From: an uncultured Polyangiaceae bacterium
GTDB taxonomy: Bacteria; Myxococcota_A; Polyangia; Polyangiales; Polyangiaceae
DNA length: 7,313 nt
Direction: 5' to 3'
Assembly (NCBI GenBank): GCA_938004815.1
Contig: CALKVR010001207.1
Span: forward strand, 1-7,313
In this document: one piece after another, positions 1 to 5,287 of the stretch
Layout: the number at the start of each line of letters is the position of its first letter
How positions within the stretch are numbered: the first letter of the stretch is position 1
Notes under the pieces: generated by a model
The model's input: only the letters and a program-made list of their open reading frames with translations
Told to the model about the DNA's origin: nothing
The model's database searches: none
Made by a program: the position numbers and the translations under genes

Positions 1-213
1 CGATGGTCCGCATCTCATGAGTGCCTTGGCGGTCTCGAGCATGTAGTCCCGGAACCGCTCGTCGTACGGCGCGTCGAACGGCAGCGTTTCCTTCGTCAAC
101 CGGGTGAAGGAGCGGCCGTCGACACGAGCCACGATGAAGAGTCCGGGAAGCACGACGTTGGCGTTCGCTTTCTCGTAGCGACGCATCTGCTTGCCGAGTT
201 GGTCGAGTTTCAT
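1..213 (-). CDS. Thg1-like 3'-5' RNA nucleotidyltransferase, N-terminal part (cut by window edge)
   Basis: The first 71 codons of a gene running off the left edge. Thg1 enzymes add nucleotides to RNA 5' ends in the 3'-5' direction: eukaryotic Thg1 adds G-1 to tRNA-His, while bacterial and archaeal Thg1-like proteins mainly repair 5'-truncated tRNAs. Seen here are MKLDQLGKQMRRYEKANA at the N-terminus and LPGLFIVARVDGRSF at residues 22-36, the family hallmark, with D32 in RVDGRSF matching the first metal-binding aspartate. F46-D51 (FDAPYD) fits the family's F-KP-D region. The downstream metal site and C-terminal domain lie outside the window. The ATG (213-211) overlaps the stop of the upstream kinase as ATGA, so translation is probably coupled. 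Family assignment is strong. The substrate (tRNA-His or repair of other RNAs) cannot be told from this part. Confidence 0.87.
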   Translation of the reverse strand, partial: MKLDQLGKQMRRYEKANANVVLPGLFIVARVDGRSFTRLTKETLPFDAPYDERFRDYMLETAKALMRCGPS

Positions 214-650
214 GACTTCCACGGCTCCTGCCTGAACCCACCATCTGTGAGCTGAACAAGCCAAAGGGCGTCGAAGCCTTCACTCGGCTGCGGGAGCTCG
301 AGCCGAGATCGACACGAGCGAATCGCGACGTCGGGCACGCGAGCATCACCCGCGCGAAGCGCGTTCCGTGCAAGACACTCCGGAACGGACCCCGCGAAGT
401 AGTATCCGGCTATTTCGAAACCGGCTGCCTTGGCTGGGAGCAAGTACCGCCTGCGGTCGACCCGCGTCGGGTTGGTGTTGTCGACGACGAAGGGTTGTCC
501 CGTCGCCAAGGATAGCTCGAGCCAACGACGCTCTCGGTTGCGCGTGCGCAGCACATCTAAGCTGATGAGCACACGACTCCGAAAGAACTGCTCTTTGAAG
601 AAGGATGACTTCCCGCTCGCCGGAAGCCCGATGAAGATTGCGCCTCTCAT
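210..650 (-). CDS. polynucleotide-kinase-like P-loop kinase (AAA/COG4639-type), 146 aa
   Basis: A small P-loop kinase resembling the 5'-kinase domain of T4 Pnkp and eukaryotic PNKP. Residues 8-15 read GLPASGKS (Walker A; K14, S15). D32 and R35 in ISLDVLR have the spacing of the T4 Pnkp active-site pair D35/R38. Residues 55-61 read VVDNTNP, the DNTNP motif of PNKP kinases. R95 and R99 in ECLARNALRAG could be the lid arginines. The start is ATG at 650-648, preceded by GAGGTG five bases upstream, and the P-loop then begins at residue 8 as usual for the family. The frame is open to 923, but that extension is arginine-rich and unlike the rest, so I leave it out. The stop overlaps the thg1-like start. 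Family knowledge supports an ATP-dependent phosphotransferase; a nucleic-acid 5'-OH substrate is inferred from the motifs and the neighbour. Confidence 0.85.
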   Translation of the reverse strand: MRGAIFIGLPASGKSSFFKEQFFRSRVLISLDVLRTRNRERRWLELSLATGQPFVVDNTNPTRVDRRRYLLPAKAAGFEIAGYYFAGSVPECLARNALRAGDARVPDVAIRSCRSRLELPQPSEGFDALWLVQLTDGGFRQEPWKS

Positions 651-961
651 GCTCGCACCTCGTGAAAGGCCACGGGACACCGACGAACGAGACGCAAGAC
701 GCCAACGGCCGCCGATACTCCCGCGGCGGCCTAGCAACGACTCGACTACCGCTACTGTTGCGTCCGGTGCTGATGCCGGGCGCTGCGGTTGCCTTGGTCG
801 TTGCGCAACACAGGTCCGCCCAGACAACGACGCCGGGCCGTGGTTCGGCTTACGGAGCTGCTGTTCGGCGGAAACTGCGTAGACATGAGAGATGCCGACG
901 TGCCCGAGCCGAGTTCCTGACATTCAGAAATTCTTTCGCCCGCGCCCACCGGAGCGGCGGC
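651..961. other. intergenic stretch with no supported gene
   Basis: This 311-base stretch lies upstream of the kinase operon and before the IS110 remnant. Several frames are open on both strands, but they are arginine-, alanine- and serine-rich with no domain I recognise, as expected of open frames in GC-rich non-coding DNA. It should hold the promoter of the minus-strand kinase-Thg1 operon, but I see no convincing -35/-10 pair. The bases near 940-961 may still belong to the transposase remnant. Confidence 0.5.
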
Positions 962-1215
962 GTGGTGACGTTGCGAGGTCTCCGCGGTGTCGCGAAGCTG
1001 AGTGCCGTCACGCTCGTCACCGAGATCGGGAGCTTCAGCTGCTTCGGGCATGCAGCCCAGGGGCATGAGCTACACGGGCGTGGTTCCGTCGGAGCACTCG
1101 AGCGGGAGGAAGAACAAGCGAGGCGCGATCACGAAGACGGGCAACTCCCACATCCGGCGCGTGCTCGTGGAGTCGGCCTGGCACTGCCGCCACCGTCCGC
1201 GGCTTGCGGTTCGAG
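962..1215 (+). pseudogene. IS110-family transposase C-terminal remnant, frameshifted
   Basis: Two frames together give the C-terminal Transposase_20 (IS116/IS110/IS902) region. The first, 962 to about 1060, reads VVTLRGLRGVAKLSAVTLVT followed by EIGSFSCFGHAAQ, matching the family's helix-hairpin-helix-like 'LRGVG..SA.TLVAEIGD' segment. The second, from about 1062, reads MSYTGVVPSEHSSG, then GAITKTGNSHIRRVLVESAW and HCRHRPRL, matching the typical 'GLVPSEHSSG...GITKTGN.H.RR.LVEAAW' block. One extra base around 1057-1064 separates the frames. The N-terminal DEDD catalytic domain and the distal C-terminus are missing, so it cannot encode an active enzyme. After about 1215 the family resemblance stops, close to the end of the minus-strand gene at 1245. 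I see no element ends. Confidence 0.85.
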
Positions 1216-1244
1216 CACGCATCTCTGGTAGCAGCTCGGCGTCT

Positions 1245-1652
1245 TCAAGTCGGCCGAACTGTGCCGCGACGAAGGCAAGCGTAAACCTCCCCACGCGGAT
1301 CGCGCAGCTGTGTCTCGATGGAGCGGAGGAATGCGTTCGGCTCCTCGTGAAAGTGCAGCTCAGTCCAATCTGATCCGTACCAAAGCCAGATCTGGTCGCA
1401 GAACCGCACAGCCTGCTGAAGGAAATTCAACAAGTCGGCTTCGGCCTCTTGCGGCGTTCCGGATGTGGAGGTCAATGCCTCGATAAAGCCCTCTGCAAAT
1501 CGAGGTGATATCGGTACCCAGGCGTGACTCGGCACACCGAGTTGACGCGCTGCGACCTGGAAGAACTCATTCAGTTCCGCGACGGGCCGCGCCAAGGCGC
1601 CAAAGGTCGACAAGAACTCGGCGGAGCCATCAAAGATCGCAAACTGGGTCAA
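1245..1652 (-). CDS. hypothetical protein, 135 aa, TTG start
   Basis: I do not recognise this family. The product is acidic and soluble-looking, with no signal peptide or membrane segment. It is rich in aromatic residues, with a cluster around residues 85-105 (FCDQIWLWYGSDWTELHFHE), and it has alternating helix-like stretches, for example ELNEFFQVAARQ and EAEADLLNFLQQAV. The base composition is less GC-extreme than the surroundings, which favours real, possibly acquired coding sequence. The start is TTG at 1652-1650. A GGGA lies 9-12 bases upstream, and an in-frame stop lies inside the adjacent 69-bp repeat, so there is no ATG or GTG further upstream. The repeat begins 24 bp upstream, so the original 5' end may have been replaced. 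The last residues (CLRRGTVRPT) look less conserved in style and may reflect a junction with the neighbouring IS110 remnant. Confidence 0.55.
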   Translation of the reverse strand: MTQFAIFDGSAEFLSTFGALARPVAELNEFFQVAARQLGVPSHAWVPISPRFAEGFIEALTSTSGTPQEAEADLLNFLQQAVRFCDQIWLWYGSDWTELHFHEEPNAFLRSIETQLRDPRGEVYACLRRGTVRPT

Positions 1653-1676
1653 GGAAAGATCCCGCCTTCTCGGTAC

Positions 1677-1745
1677 GGCCAGTCACAATAGAACGACCGG
1701 CTCGCGTTCACCAGGTCGCGGGTTACGCCAAGTGTGACGCCGGAG
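1677..1745 (+). repeat. 69-bp direct repeat, copy 1
   Basis: Matches 7245-7313 in the same orientation at 67 of 69 positions; the differences are at 1730 (a/g) and 1740 (c/t). The left edge is sharp, beginning GGCCAGTCACAATAG, with unrelated sequence before it in the two copies. The right edge cannot be set because copy 2 meets the window end. The repeat contains nested inverted repeats: GTCACA at 1682-1687 with TGTGAC at 1733-1738, and CGACC at 1694-1698 with GGTCG at 1714-1718. Both differences fall outside these stems. It lies 24 bp upstream of the minus-strand start at 1652. It could be a dispersed repeat, a recombination site or a shared 5' regulatory segment. Confidence 0.93.
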
Positions 1746-2040
1746 CGGAGCCGCATGGGGAGGCGAGCCGGACGATACGATCGGAGCCCGCCGCGGCGTT
1801 GCCCTTGGCGGCCAGGCCGAGGTCGACCACGAGCGTCAGCGCCGCGAGCCCCACGGCGGCGGCGGGGCCGTCTGGTCTTCGGGTTCCACATCGCTCCGGA
1901 GGTAGCAACCTGCCACTTTCGGGTCGGACCAGAGCGCGACCAGCGCGCACCGGCCCATTCATCCGGTGCCAGGGTCATGGCGCGCGCCCAACGTACAAGC
2001 GTGAAGGTGCTCGTCGGCTTCAACGCCCAGTTGCTCGGCG
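1746..2040. other. intergenic stretch between the repeat and the antitoxin promoter
   Basis: Apart from the inverted DUF1772 fragment at 1796-1860 I see no recognisable gene. The minus strand between about 2080 and 1870 has an open, codon-plausible frame containing MDILLTPSNWALKPTSTF and, further on, GPTRKWQVATSGAMWNP. It runs across the DUF1772-like segment in a different frame and into the repeat, and it matches no family I know. It may be a relic of an unrelated gene or chance. Confidence 0.45.
1796..1860 (-). pseudogene. short inverted fragment of a DUF1772-type membrane protein gene
   Basis: Read on the minus strand this gives AVGLAALTLVVDLGLAAKGN, almost the same peptide as residues 83-102 of the DUF1772 gene at 4148-4606. 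At the DNA level, positions 1860 down to 1796 match 4391-4455 with only a few differences, all in the first part; roughly the last 40 bases are nearly identical. The similarity ends abruptly on both sides. It is therefore a scrap of the same gene or of a close paralogue, inverted relative to the intact gene. Confidence 0.8.
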
Positions 2041-2069
2041 TCAACAGGATGTCCATCTCGATGTACACT
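2041..2069 (+). promoter_or_regulatory. candidate sigma-70-type promoter for the toxin-antitoxin pair
   Basis: TCAACA (2041-2046; 4 of 6 to TTGACA) and TACACT (2064-2069; 4 of 6 to TATAAT) are separated by 17 bases. Transcription would begin about seven bases downstream, at or next to the GTG at 2076, giving a leaderless message. The match is moderate and untested. An upstream ATG at 2061 would not fit this promoter. Confidence 0.35.
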
Positions 2070-2075
2070 TGTTTC

Positions 2076-2354
2076 GTGCCCAAGAGCTACACGGTGGCAG
2101 GAGCGAGAGCCAAGCTCGCGGCGATCGTCGATGAGGTCGAGTCCGGTAAGGACGTCGAGCTCACGCGCCGCGGCAAGAAGGTTGCGGTGGTGATGTCGGC
2201 CGCAAGGTACGCGCGGCTGCGTGGCGATCGAGTCGCGTTCATGACGGCTTACGAGACGTTCCGGGCCGACCACGATCTCGAGGCGGTGGGGCTGGATCCG
2301 TCCTGGGCGCGCGAGCTCCGTGATCGCGACCCGTGGCGCGGTGTCAAACTTTGA
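2076..2354 (+). CDS. Phd/YefM-family antitoxin, 92 aa
   Basis: Antitoxin of a type II toxin-antitoxin pair. In this family the N-terminal fold binds the operator DNA and dimerises, and the C-terminal tail wraps and blocks the toxin. From the GTG start the protein reads MPKSYTVAGARAKLAAIVDE, then VELTRRGKKVAVVMS around residues 27-41, the classic Phd/YefM pattern. The acidic, tryptophan-containing tail (LDPSWARELRDRDPWRGVKL, residues 73-92) fits a toxin-binding region. GTG at 2076 is chosen because MPKSYTV is the usual family N-terminus. In-frame ATGs at 2049 and 2061 would add 9 or 5 residues, and neither has a good ribosome site. The stop overlaps the toxin's TTG start as TTGA. No damage is visible. 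If the toxin is dead, this gene may persist as an orphan repressor or antitoxin. Confidence 0.85.
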   Translation: MPKSYTVAGARAKLAAIVDEVESGKDVELTRRGKKVAVVMSAARYARLRGDRVAFMTAYETFRADHDLEAVGLDPSWARELRDRDPWRGVKL

Positions 2355-2617
2355 CCCGGTTCTTGCTCGACACGAGCACAGTGTCCGGCGCGATCTGGAA
2401 GCAGCCAGACCCGGGCGTGCGGACGAACGCGCCCGCCGAGTGGCACGGCGAGGAGAGAGCGCGTCTGGAGCGCGGCGGGCGGGCCGCCCCCTTCGTGGAT
2501 GGGCAGATGATCGCGGCAATCGCGGTGACATCTGGCATTCCCCTGGTGACCGCGAACCCGACCGACTTCAAGTCTTTCAAGGGGCTTCTCGTACTCAATT
2601 GGACCAGCGCGCTATAG
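2351..2617 (+). CDS. VapC-type PIN-domain toxin with large internal deletion, 88 aa
   Basis: The start (LTRFLLDTSTVSGAIWKQPD) and end (FVDGQMIAAIAVTSGIPLVT, then ANPTDFKSFKGLLVLNW) are those of a VapC/FitB-like PIN ribonuclease, which normally cleaves RNA with four acidic residues and about 125-140 residues in all. Here D7, D50 and D72 are present, but the segment between residues about 23 and 30 joins the N-terminal part directly to the WHGEERARLERGG helix. Some 45-60 residues are missing, including the conserved glutamate helix. The reading frame stays open, so the loss was in-frame, with the junction around 2420-2440. The TTG start overlaps the antitoxin stop; no strong ribosome site is seen, which suits translational coupling. 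It is most likely an inactive toxin, though it might still bind the antitoxin. Confidence 0.8.
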   Translation: MTRFLLDTSTVSGAIWKQPDPGVRTNAPAEWHGEERARLERGGRAAPFVDGQMIAAIAVTSGIPLVTANPTDFKSFKGLLVLNWTSAL

Positions 2618-2647
2618 GAGCCGGCCAGTCACACACCTGCTAGGCGC

Positions 2648-4090
2648 ATGTCGAATCTTCCACGCAGCATCTGGCCCGTCGTGATGGCCTGCGTTCCGCT
2701 CGCCTGTGAAGCAGGCGTGCCCGAGACGCCTCGTGTGGCTGCGCTAACGTCGGGCCCGACCGCGACGGCAGCAGCGAAGGCGACCGCGTCGTCACCGGCC
2801 GCGCCGCAGTTGCCCACCGTGCTCTGGATGCGCGGTCCGGAGAGCGGGCCGCTCGCGCCGGACTTCGCTTCGAGACCGCGCGATCCGATGGCGGCGAAGC
2901 GCTCGGCCGACGGGATGCTCGAGGGTCGTGTGTTGATTTCGACCGATGACACCCCGGCGGCGGAGCTGATCGATCTCCGGCTCTCGACCGACGCGACGAA
3001 GCTGGTCGTACGCGGAGCCGACCGCGTCGGGTTCGCCGGGCCGCTTTTCTGGGCGCACGGCGGCCTCGGTGCCGTCGTGCATGACACCGCGACGAACACG
3101 ACGCGCACGGTGCCCATGGCAAACCCGCCGGTCTCGAGCCCCGACGGAGCGCACCTCGCATTCCAAGCGGCCAGTGCGGTGTTTCTCCTGAAGACCAGCC
3201 AGCCGCAGGACGAAAAGCAGATCTACCGCGGCGATCTCGGGAGCCAGACCACGTCGCTCCAGTTCGCCGGCGACGGCGCGGTGATCGTCCCTGCGAACCC
3301 GGCGATGCTGGTGCCGATCGACGGGCGCACCCCGATCACGCTTCCGCCTGACGTGACGATGGCCGAGGCGTCTCACCGCGGCAAGCTCGTGGCTACGATC
3401 AGCGCGACCGAAGCCGGCAACGTGGTCTCGCTCGTCGCCGCGAGCGATGGCCGGGTGATCGGGCGGCGCGCGCTGGGGCACGGCAACTTGCCGCAGCTCG
3501 CGTGGAGCCCGGACGAGGCCCACCTCGTCGCGGCCGCTGCCCCACAGAATATTTGGCTCATCCGAGCGGCCGACGGGGCGTCGACCAACGTGGCTCAGCT
3601 CGAGGACGCGATGCTGCTCTCCGCGCTCGCCGTCACCTCCAACCTCGAAATCTGCGTCTGGACCCGATCCATGACGAGGACCTCGTGCGAAGGGTGGGCG
3701 GTCTATTCGATCCGTGACCGCAAAGCGCTCAAAGACGATGATCGGGTCTGCCTCAGGTCGCGCGAGGCCACCGCGCTCGTCTCCGTCGATCGCTCGCGAT
3801 ACCTCCCCCTGATGGGCGACGGCACCGGCCTCGCCAACTGCCATTGGGTGCTGAGCCACGACGGCACGCGCCACGCTGGCATCGTCAGCGTCCCGGGCGG
3901 TGCGATCCACGCCCTGATCGTCGATGTCGCCACACGCAAGGTCGTGCACAGCGAGCGGATCGACGCCACAGGCGCGGTCGATCTCGCCTTCCTCAGTCCC
4001 GCGCGGCTCGAGATCACCTCGACGTCGCCCCCCGGACAAGAGACTCGCCGATGGGTCGAGCTCCCGGCGGCGCCCGCGCGCAAGCCGTGA
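2648..4090 (+). CDS. probable exported protein with WD40/TolB-like (PD40) propeller repeats, 480 aa
   Basis: The N-terminus has a short hydrophobic stretch (IWPVVMACVPLAC, residues 8-20) with cysteines at 15 and 20. VMAC or PLAC could act as a lipobox, but neither is canonical. A low-complexity Ala/Thr/Pro linker follows (about 30-56), then a beta-rich body. Segments resembling PD40 propeller blades are PVSSPDGAHLAFQ (161-173), LAWSPDEAHLVAAAAPQNIW (284-303) and WVLSHDGTRHAGIVSV (400-415). Four cysteines at 337, 347, 368 and 398 could form disulfides, consistent with a location outside the cytoplasm. The frame is strongly coding with GC-rich third positions. ATG 2648 is the only start after the vapC stop at 2617, but its ribosome site is weak (AGG four bases upstream). 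The family and propeller count are not certain, and no enzymatic motif is seen. It is probably an envelope protein of unknown binding role. Confidence 0.75.
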   Translation: MSNLPRSIWPVVMACVPLACEAGVPETPRVAALTSGPTATAAAKATASSPAAPQLPTVLWMRGPESGPLAPDFASRPRDPMAAKRSADGMLEGRVLISTDDTPAAELIDLRLSTDATKLVVRGADRVGFAGPLFWAHGGLGAVVHDTATNTTRTVPMANPPVSSPDGAHLAFQAASAVFLLKTSQPQDEKQIYRGDLGSQTTSLQFAGDGAVIVPANPAMLVPIDGRTPITLPPDVTMAEASHRGKLVATISATEAGNVVSLVAASDGRVIGRRALGHGNLPQLAWSPDEAHLVAAAAPQNIWLIRAADGASTNVAQLEDAMLLSALAVTSNLEICVWTRSMTRTSCEGWAVYSIRDRKALKDDDRVCLRSREATALVSVDRSRYLPLMGDGTGLANCHWVLSHDGTRHAGIVSVPGGAIHALIVDVATRKVVHSERIDATGAVDLAFLSPARLEITSTSPPGQETRRWVELPAAPARKP

Positions 4091-4100
4091 GCTCGAGTTT

Positions 4101-4132
4101 TCGGACGGGTATAGTAGCCACCCCACGTCCGA
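4101..4132 (+). promoter_or_regulatory. inverted repeat around a TATAGT -10-like box
   Basis: TCGGACG (4101-4107) and CGTCCGA (4126-4132) form a perfect 7-bp inverted repeat. Between them lies TATAGT (4110-4115), a good -10 match, 33 bp before the DUF1772 ATG. No clear -35 is seen. It could be an operator over a promoter or a weak terminator for the preceding gene; there is no T-tract. Confidence 0.3.
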
Positions 4133-4147
4133 GCCAACGGAGCCCGC

Positions 4148-4606
4148 ATGCTCGCCGCGCTCTCGATCGCCACGCTGCTCGCCTACACGCTGATCATGAG
4201 TCAGCCGCTGTTCTTCGCGTTCGCGCTGGGCCGCGCCTCCCTCGCGCTCTCGGGCCCTGCGTATGCCGAGCTGCGACAGCGTATCAACGGCGCGATCACC
4301 AAGCCGCTCGTCGTCGTGTACGCGATCACGTTCGTTGCCTGCGTCACCATCACGGCCCTCGCCGCAAACGCGGGTGCGACGACGACGGCCGCGGGCGTGG
4401 GGCTCGCCGCGTTGACGCTCGTGGTCGACCTCGGCCTGGCCGCCAAGGGCAACGTCCCCCTGAACACGACGATGAACCATTGGGACCCGACCGCACTCCC
4501 GCCTGACTGGGCGACGAAGCGCGCGGCCTGGCACCGTGTGTTCGCGGTGAGACAGATCGTGCTCTGCATCGGCTATGTGGCGTTCGTCACCGGCGCGTTC
4601 GGCTGA
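4148..4606 (+). CDS. DUF1772 (anthrone oxygenase-like) integral membrane protein, 152 aa
   Basis: A small four-helix membrane protein. Hydrophobic segments lie at about residues 2-27, 52-74, 80-100 and 133-151. Between the third and fourth is the family signature NVPLNTTMNHWD (102-113) followed by LPPDWATKRAAWHRVFAVRQ (117-136), which matches the DUF1772 pattern 'NVPLN..l..wDp...p.dW...r..W.r.n..R'. Some fungal members are anthrone oxygenases in polyketide pathways; most bacterial members have no known function, so I give no reaction. Start ATG 4148 has GGAG five bases upstream, a good ribosome site. The length is normal for the family. A fragment of the same sequence occurs inverted at 1796-1860, and an intron-RT scrap directly follows the stop codon. 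Confidence 0.85.
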   Translation: MLAALSIATLLAYTLIMSQPLFFAFALGRASLALSGPAYAELRQRINGAITKPLVVVYAITFVACVTITALAANAGATTTAAGVGLAALTLVVDLGLAAKGNVPLNTTMNHWDPTALPPDWATKRAAWHRVFAVRQIVLCIGYVAFVTGAFG

Positions 4607-4608
4607 GC

Positions 4609-4698
4609 GAGGAGCCGATCTGGGAGGCGAGGTTCGCCAACCAGAGCTACGGCTTTCGCCCTGGGCGTTCGTGCAAGGCCGCGCTCCGGCGCGTGTAG
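4609..4698 (+). pseudogene. group II intron reverse transcriptase fragment
   Basis: Starting three bases after the DUF1772 stop, one frame reads EEPIWEARFANQSYGFRPGR and then SCKAALRRV before TAG at 4696. EPIWEARF-SYGFRPGRS-AL is the diagnostic RT domain 2 segment of group II intron-encoded (LtrA-type) reverse transcriptases. Everything else is absent: the YxDD catalytic domain, the maturase region and the intron RNA ends are not seen here. It is a relic of about 30 codons, left by an intron insertion or by recombination at the gene's 3' end. Confidence 0.8.
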
Positions 4699-4815
4699 GC
4701 CACCGGGAGGAAGAGCAGCGACGCGCCTCGGCGACTTCGGGCGCCGCGGCGCTTCCGGCACAAGCATGAGAGGGCAGTCAGATCGTGAAGGGCGTCTGCT
4801 AGCGTCGCAAGCCTA
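4699..4815. other. short spacer, no gene seen
   Basis: This spacer between the intron-RT scrap and the next gene holds GC-rich sequence with short inverted repeats such as GCGCCGCGGCGC (4741-4752). I see no clear promoter, and no ribosome site before the ATG at 4816. Confidence 0.4.
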
Positions 4816-5178
4816 ATGCGAGGCTCAGGGACCCTGGAAGCCGCGAACGCACTGCTAGGCTCTGGTAGTCTCGCAGGCATCCGCCTGGCGAGCTGGACCG
4901 GAAGCGAGAAAATCGCGCGCTTCGAGGTCTTCCATGTCGAGTGGGACGGTGTCGTTTTTGGTGAACTGGTGTTCCATGGGGTGGCCTATGTCCAGGCCCC
5001 AGCTCGAACTTCCTGGGGCTACAGCATCCGGATTGCGCCGCATGCCGACCTAGCGTTGCGGGTAGACGTCGACACGGGCGAGGTGGTCTACGAGCTGTAT
5101 ACCGCCGACGCGGCCGAGCCGAGTGCGTTCGTAGTTGCGCACGCCCTTGAAGTACGTGTTGCCACTCGAGAGCGATGA
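4816..5178 (+). CDS. hypothetical protein, 120 aa
   Basis: I do not recognise this family. After a short helix-like start (LEAANALLGSGSLAG) the sequence is beta-rich, with aromatic residues and alternating hydrophobics: FEVFHVEWDGVVFGELVFHG (37-56), YSIRIAPHADLALRVDVDTG (69-88) and VVYELYTADA. That is consistent with a small beta-sandwich or barrel of the kind seen in many small cytosolic proteins. There is no signal peptide or transmembrane helix. It is acidic overall, with a basic end (VRVATRER). ATG 4816 is the first possible start after an in-frame stop near 4786; no Shine-Dalgarno is visible, so the message may be leaderless or the start uncertain. It converges on the AIPR gene, 109 bp away. 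Confidence 0.6.
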   Translation: MRGSGTLEAANALLGSGSLAGIRLASWTGSEKIARFEVFHVEWDGVVFGELVFHGVAYVQAPARTSWGYSIRIAPHADLALRVDVDTGEVVYELYTADAAEPSAFVVAHALEVRVATRER

Positions 5179-5216
5179 GGATCGAGCAGCAGCGTGTCCC
5201 GCGACGGCAGTGAGAC

Positions 5217-5266
5217 CACGGAACCGTCGCGCGCTCCATCCGCCCCATGAAGATGACGGTTCTGTG
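5217..5266. terminator. 12-bp inverted repeat between convergent genes, possible bidirectional terminator
   Basis: CACGGAACCGTC (5217-5228) pairs with GACGGTTCTGTG (5255-5266), 12 pairs including one G-U, with a 26-base loop. It lies 38 bp past the stop of the plus-strand gene and 21 bp past the stop of the minus-strand AIPR gene. There is no U-tract on either side and the loop is long, so an intrinsic terminator is only a suggestion. It may instead protect the 3' ends. Confidence 0.4.
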
Positions 5267-5287
5267 AACTGGCCAACGTACTGCCGT

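Noticed and set aside
651..923. N-terminal extension of the kinase to 237 residues
   Set aside because: The added 91 residues are basic and low in complexity, and a good ribosome site sits before ATG 650, which gives the usual distance to the P-loop.
1682..1738. CRP-type operator in the repeat
   Set aside because: The half-sites are in the opposite order (GTCACA then TGTGAC) and 45 bp apart, unlike TGTGA-N6-TCACA.
1985..2045. Integron attC site suggested by GCCCAAC (1986-1992)
   Set aside because: No matching GTTRRRY partner in the right orientation and distance, and no integrase or cassette array.
1734..2075. Extension of the antitoxin frame upstream to 206 residues
   Set aside because: The added part is arginine-rich and crosses the repeat and the inverted DUF1772 scrap; Phd/YefM proteins are about 80-100 residues long.
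2792..4534. A 580-codon open frame on the minus strand
   Set aside because: It is arginine-, glutamate- and glycine-rich with no domain pattern, and it lies opposite two well-supported plus-strand genes. It is the expected antisense shadow of GC-rich coding sequence.
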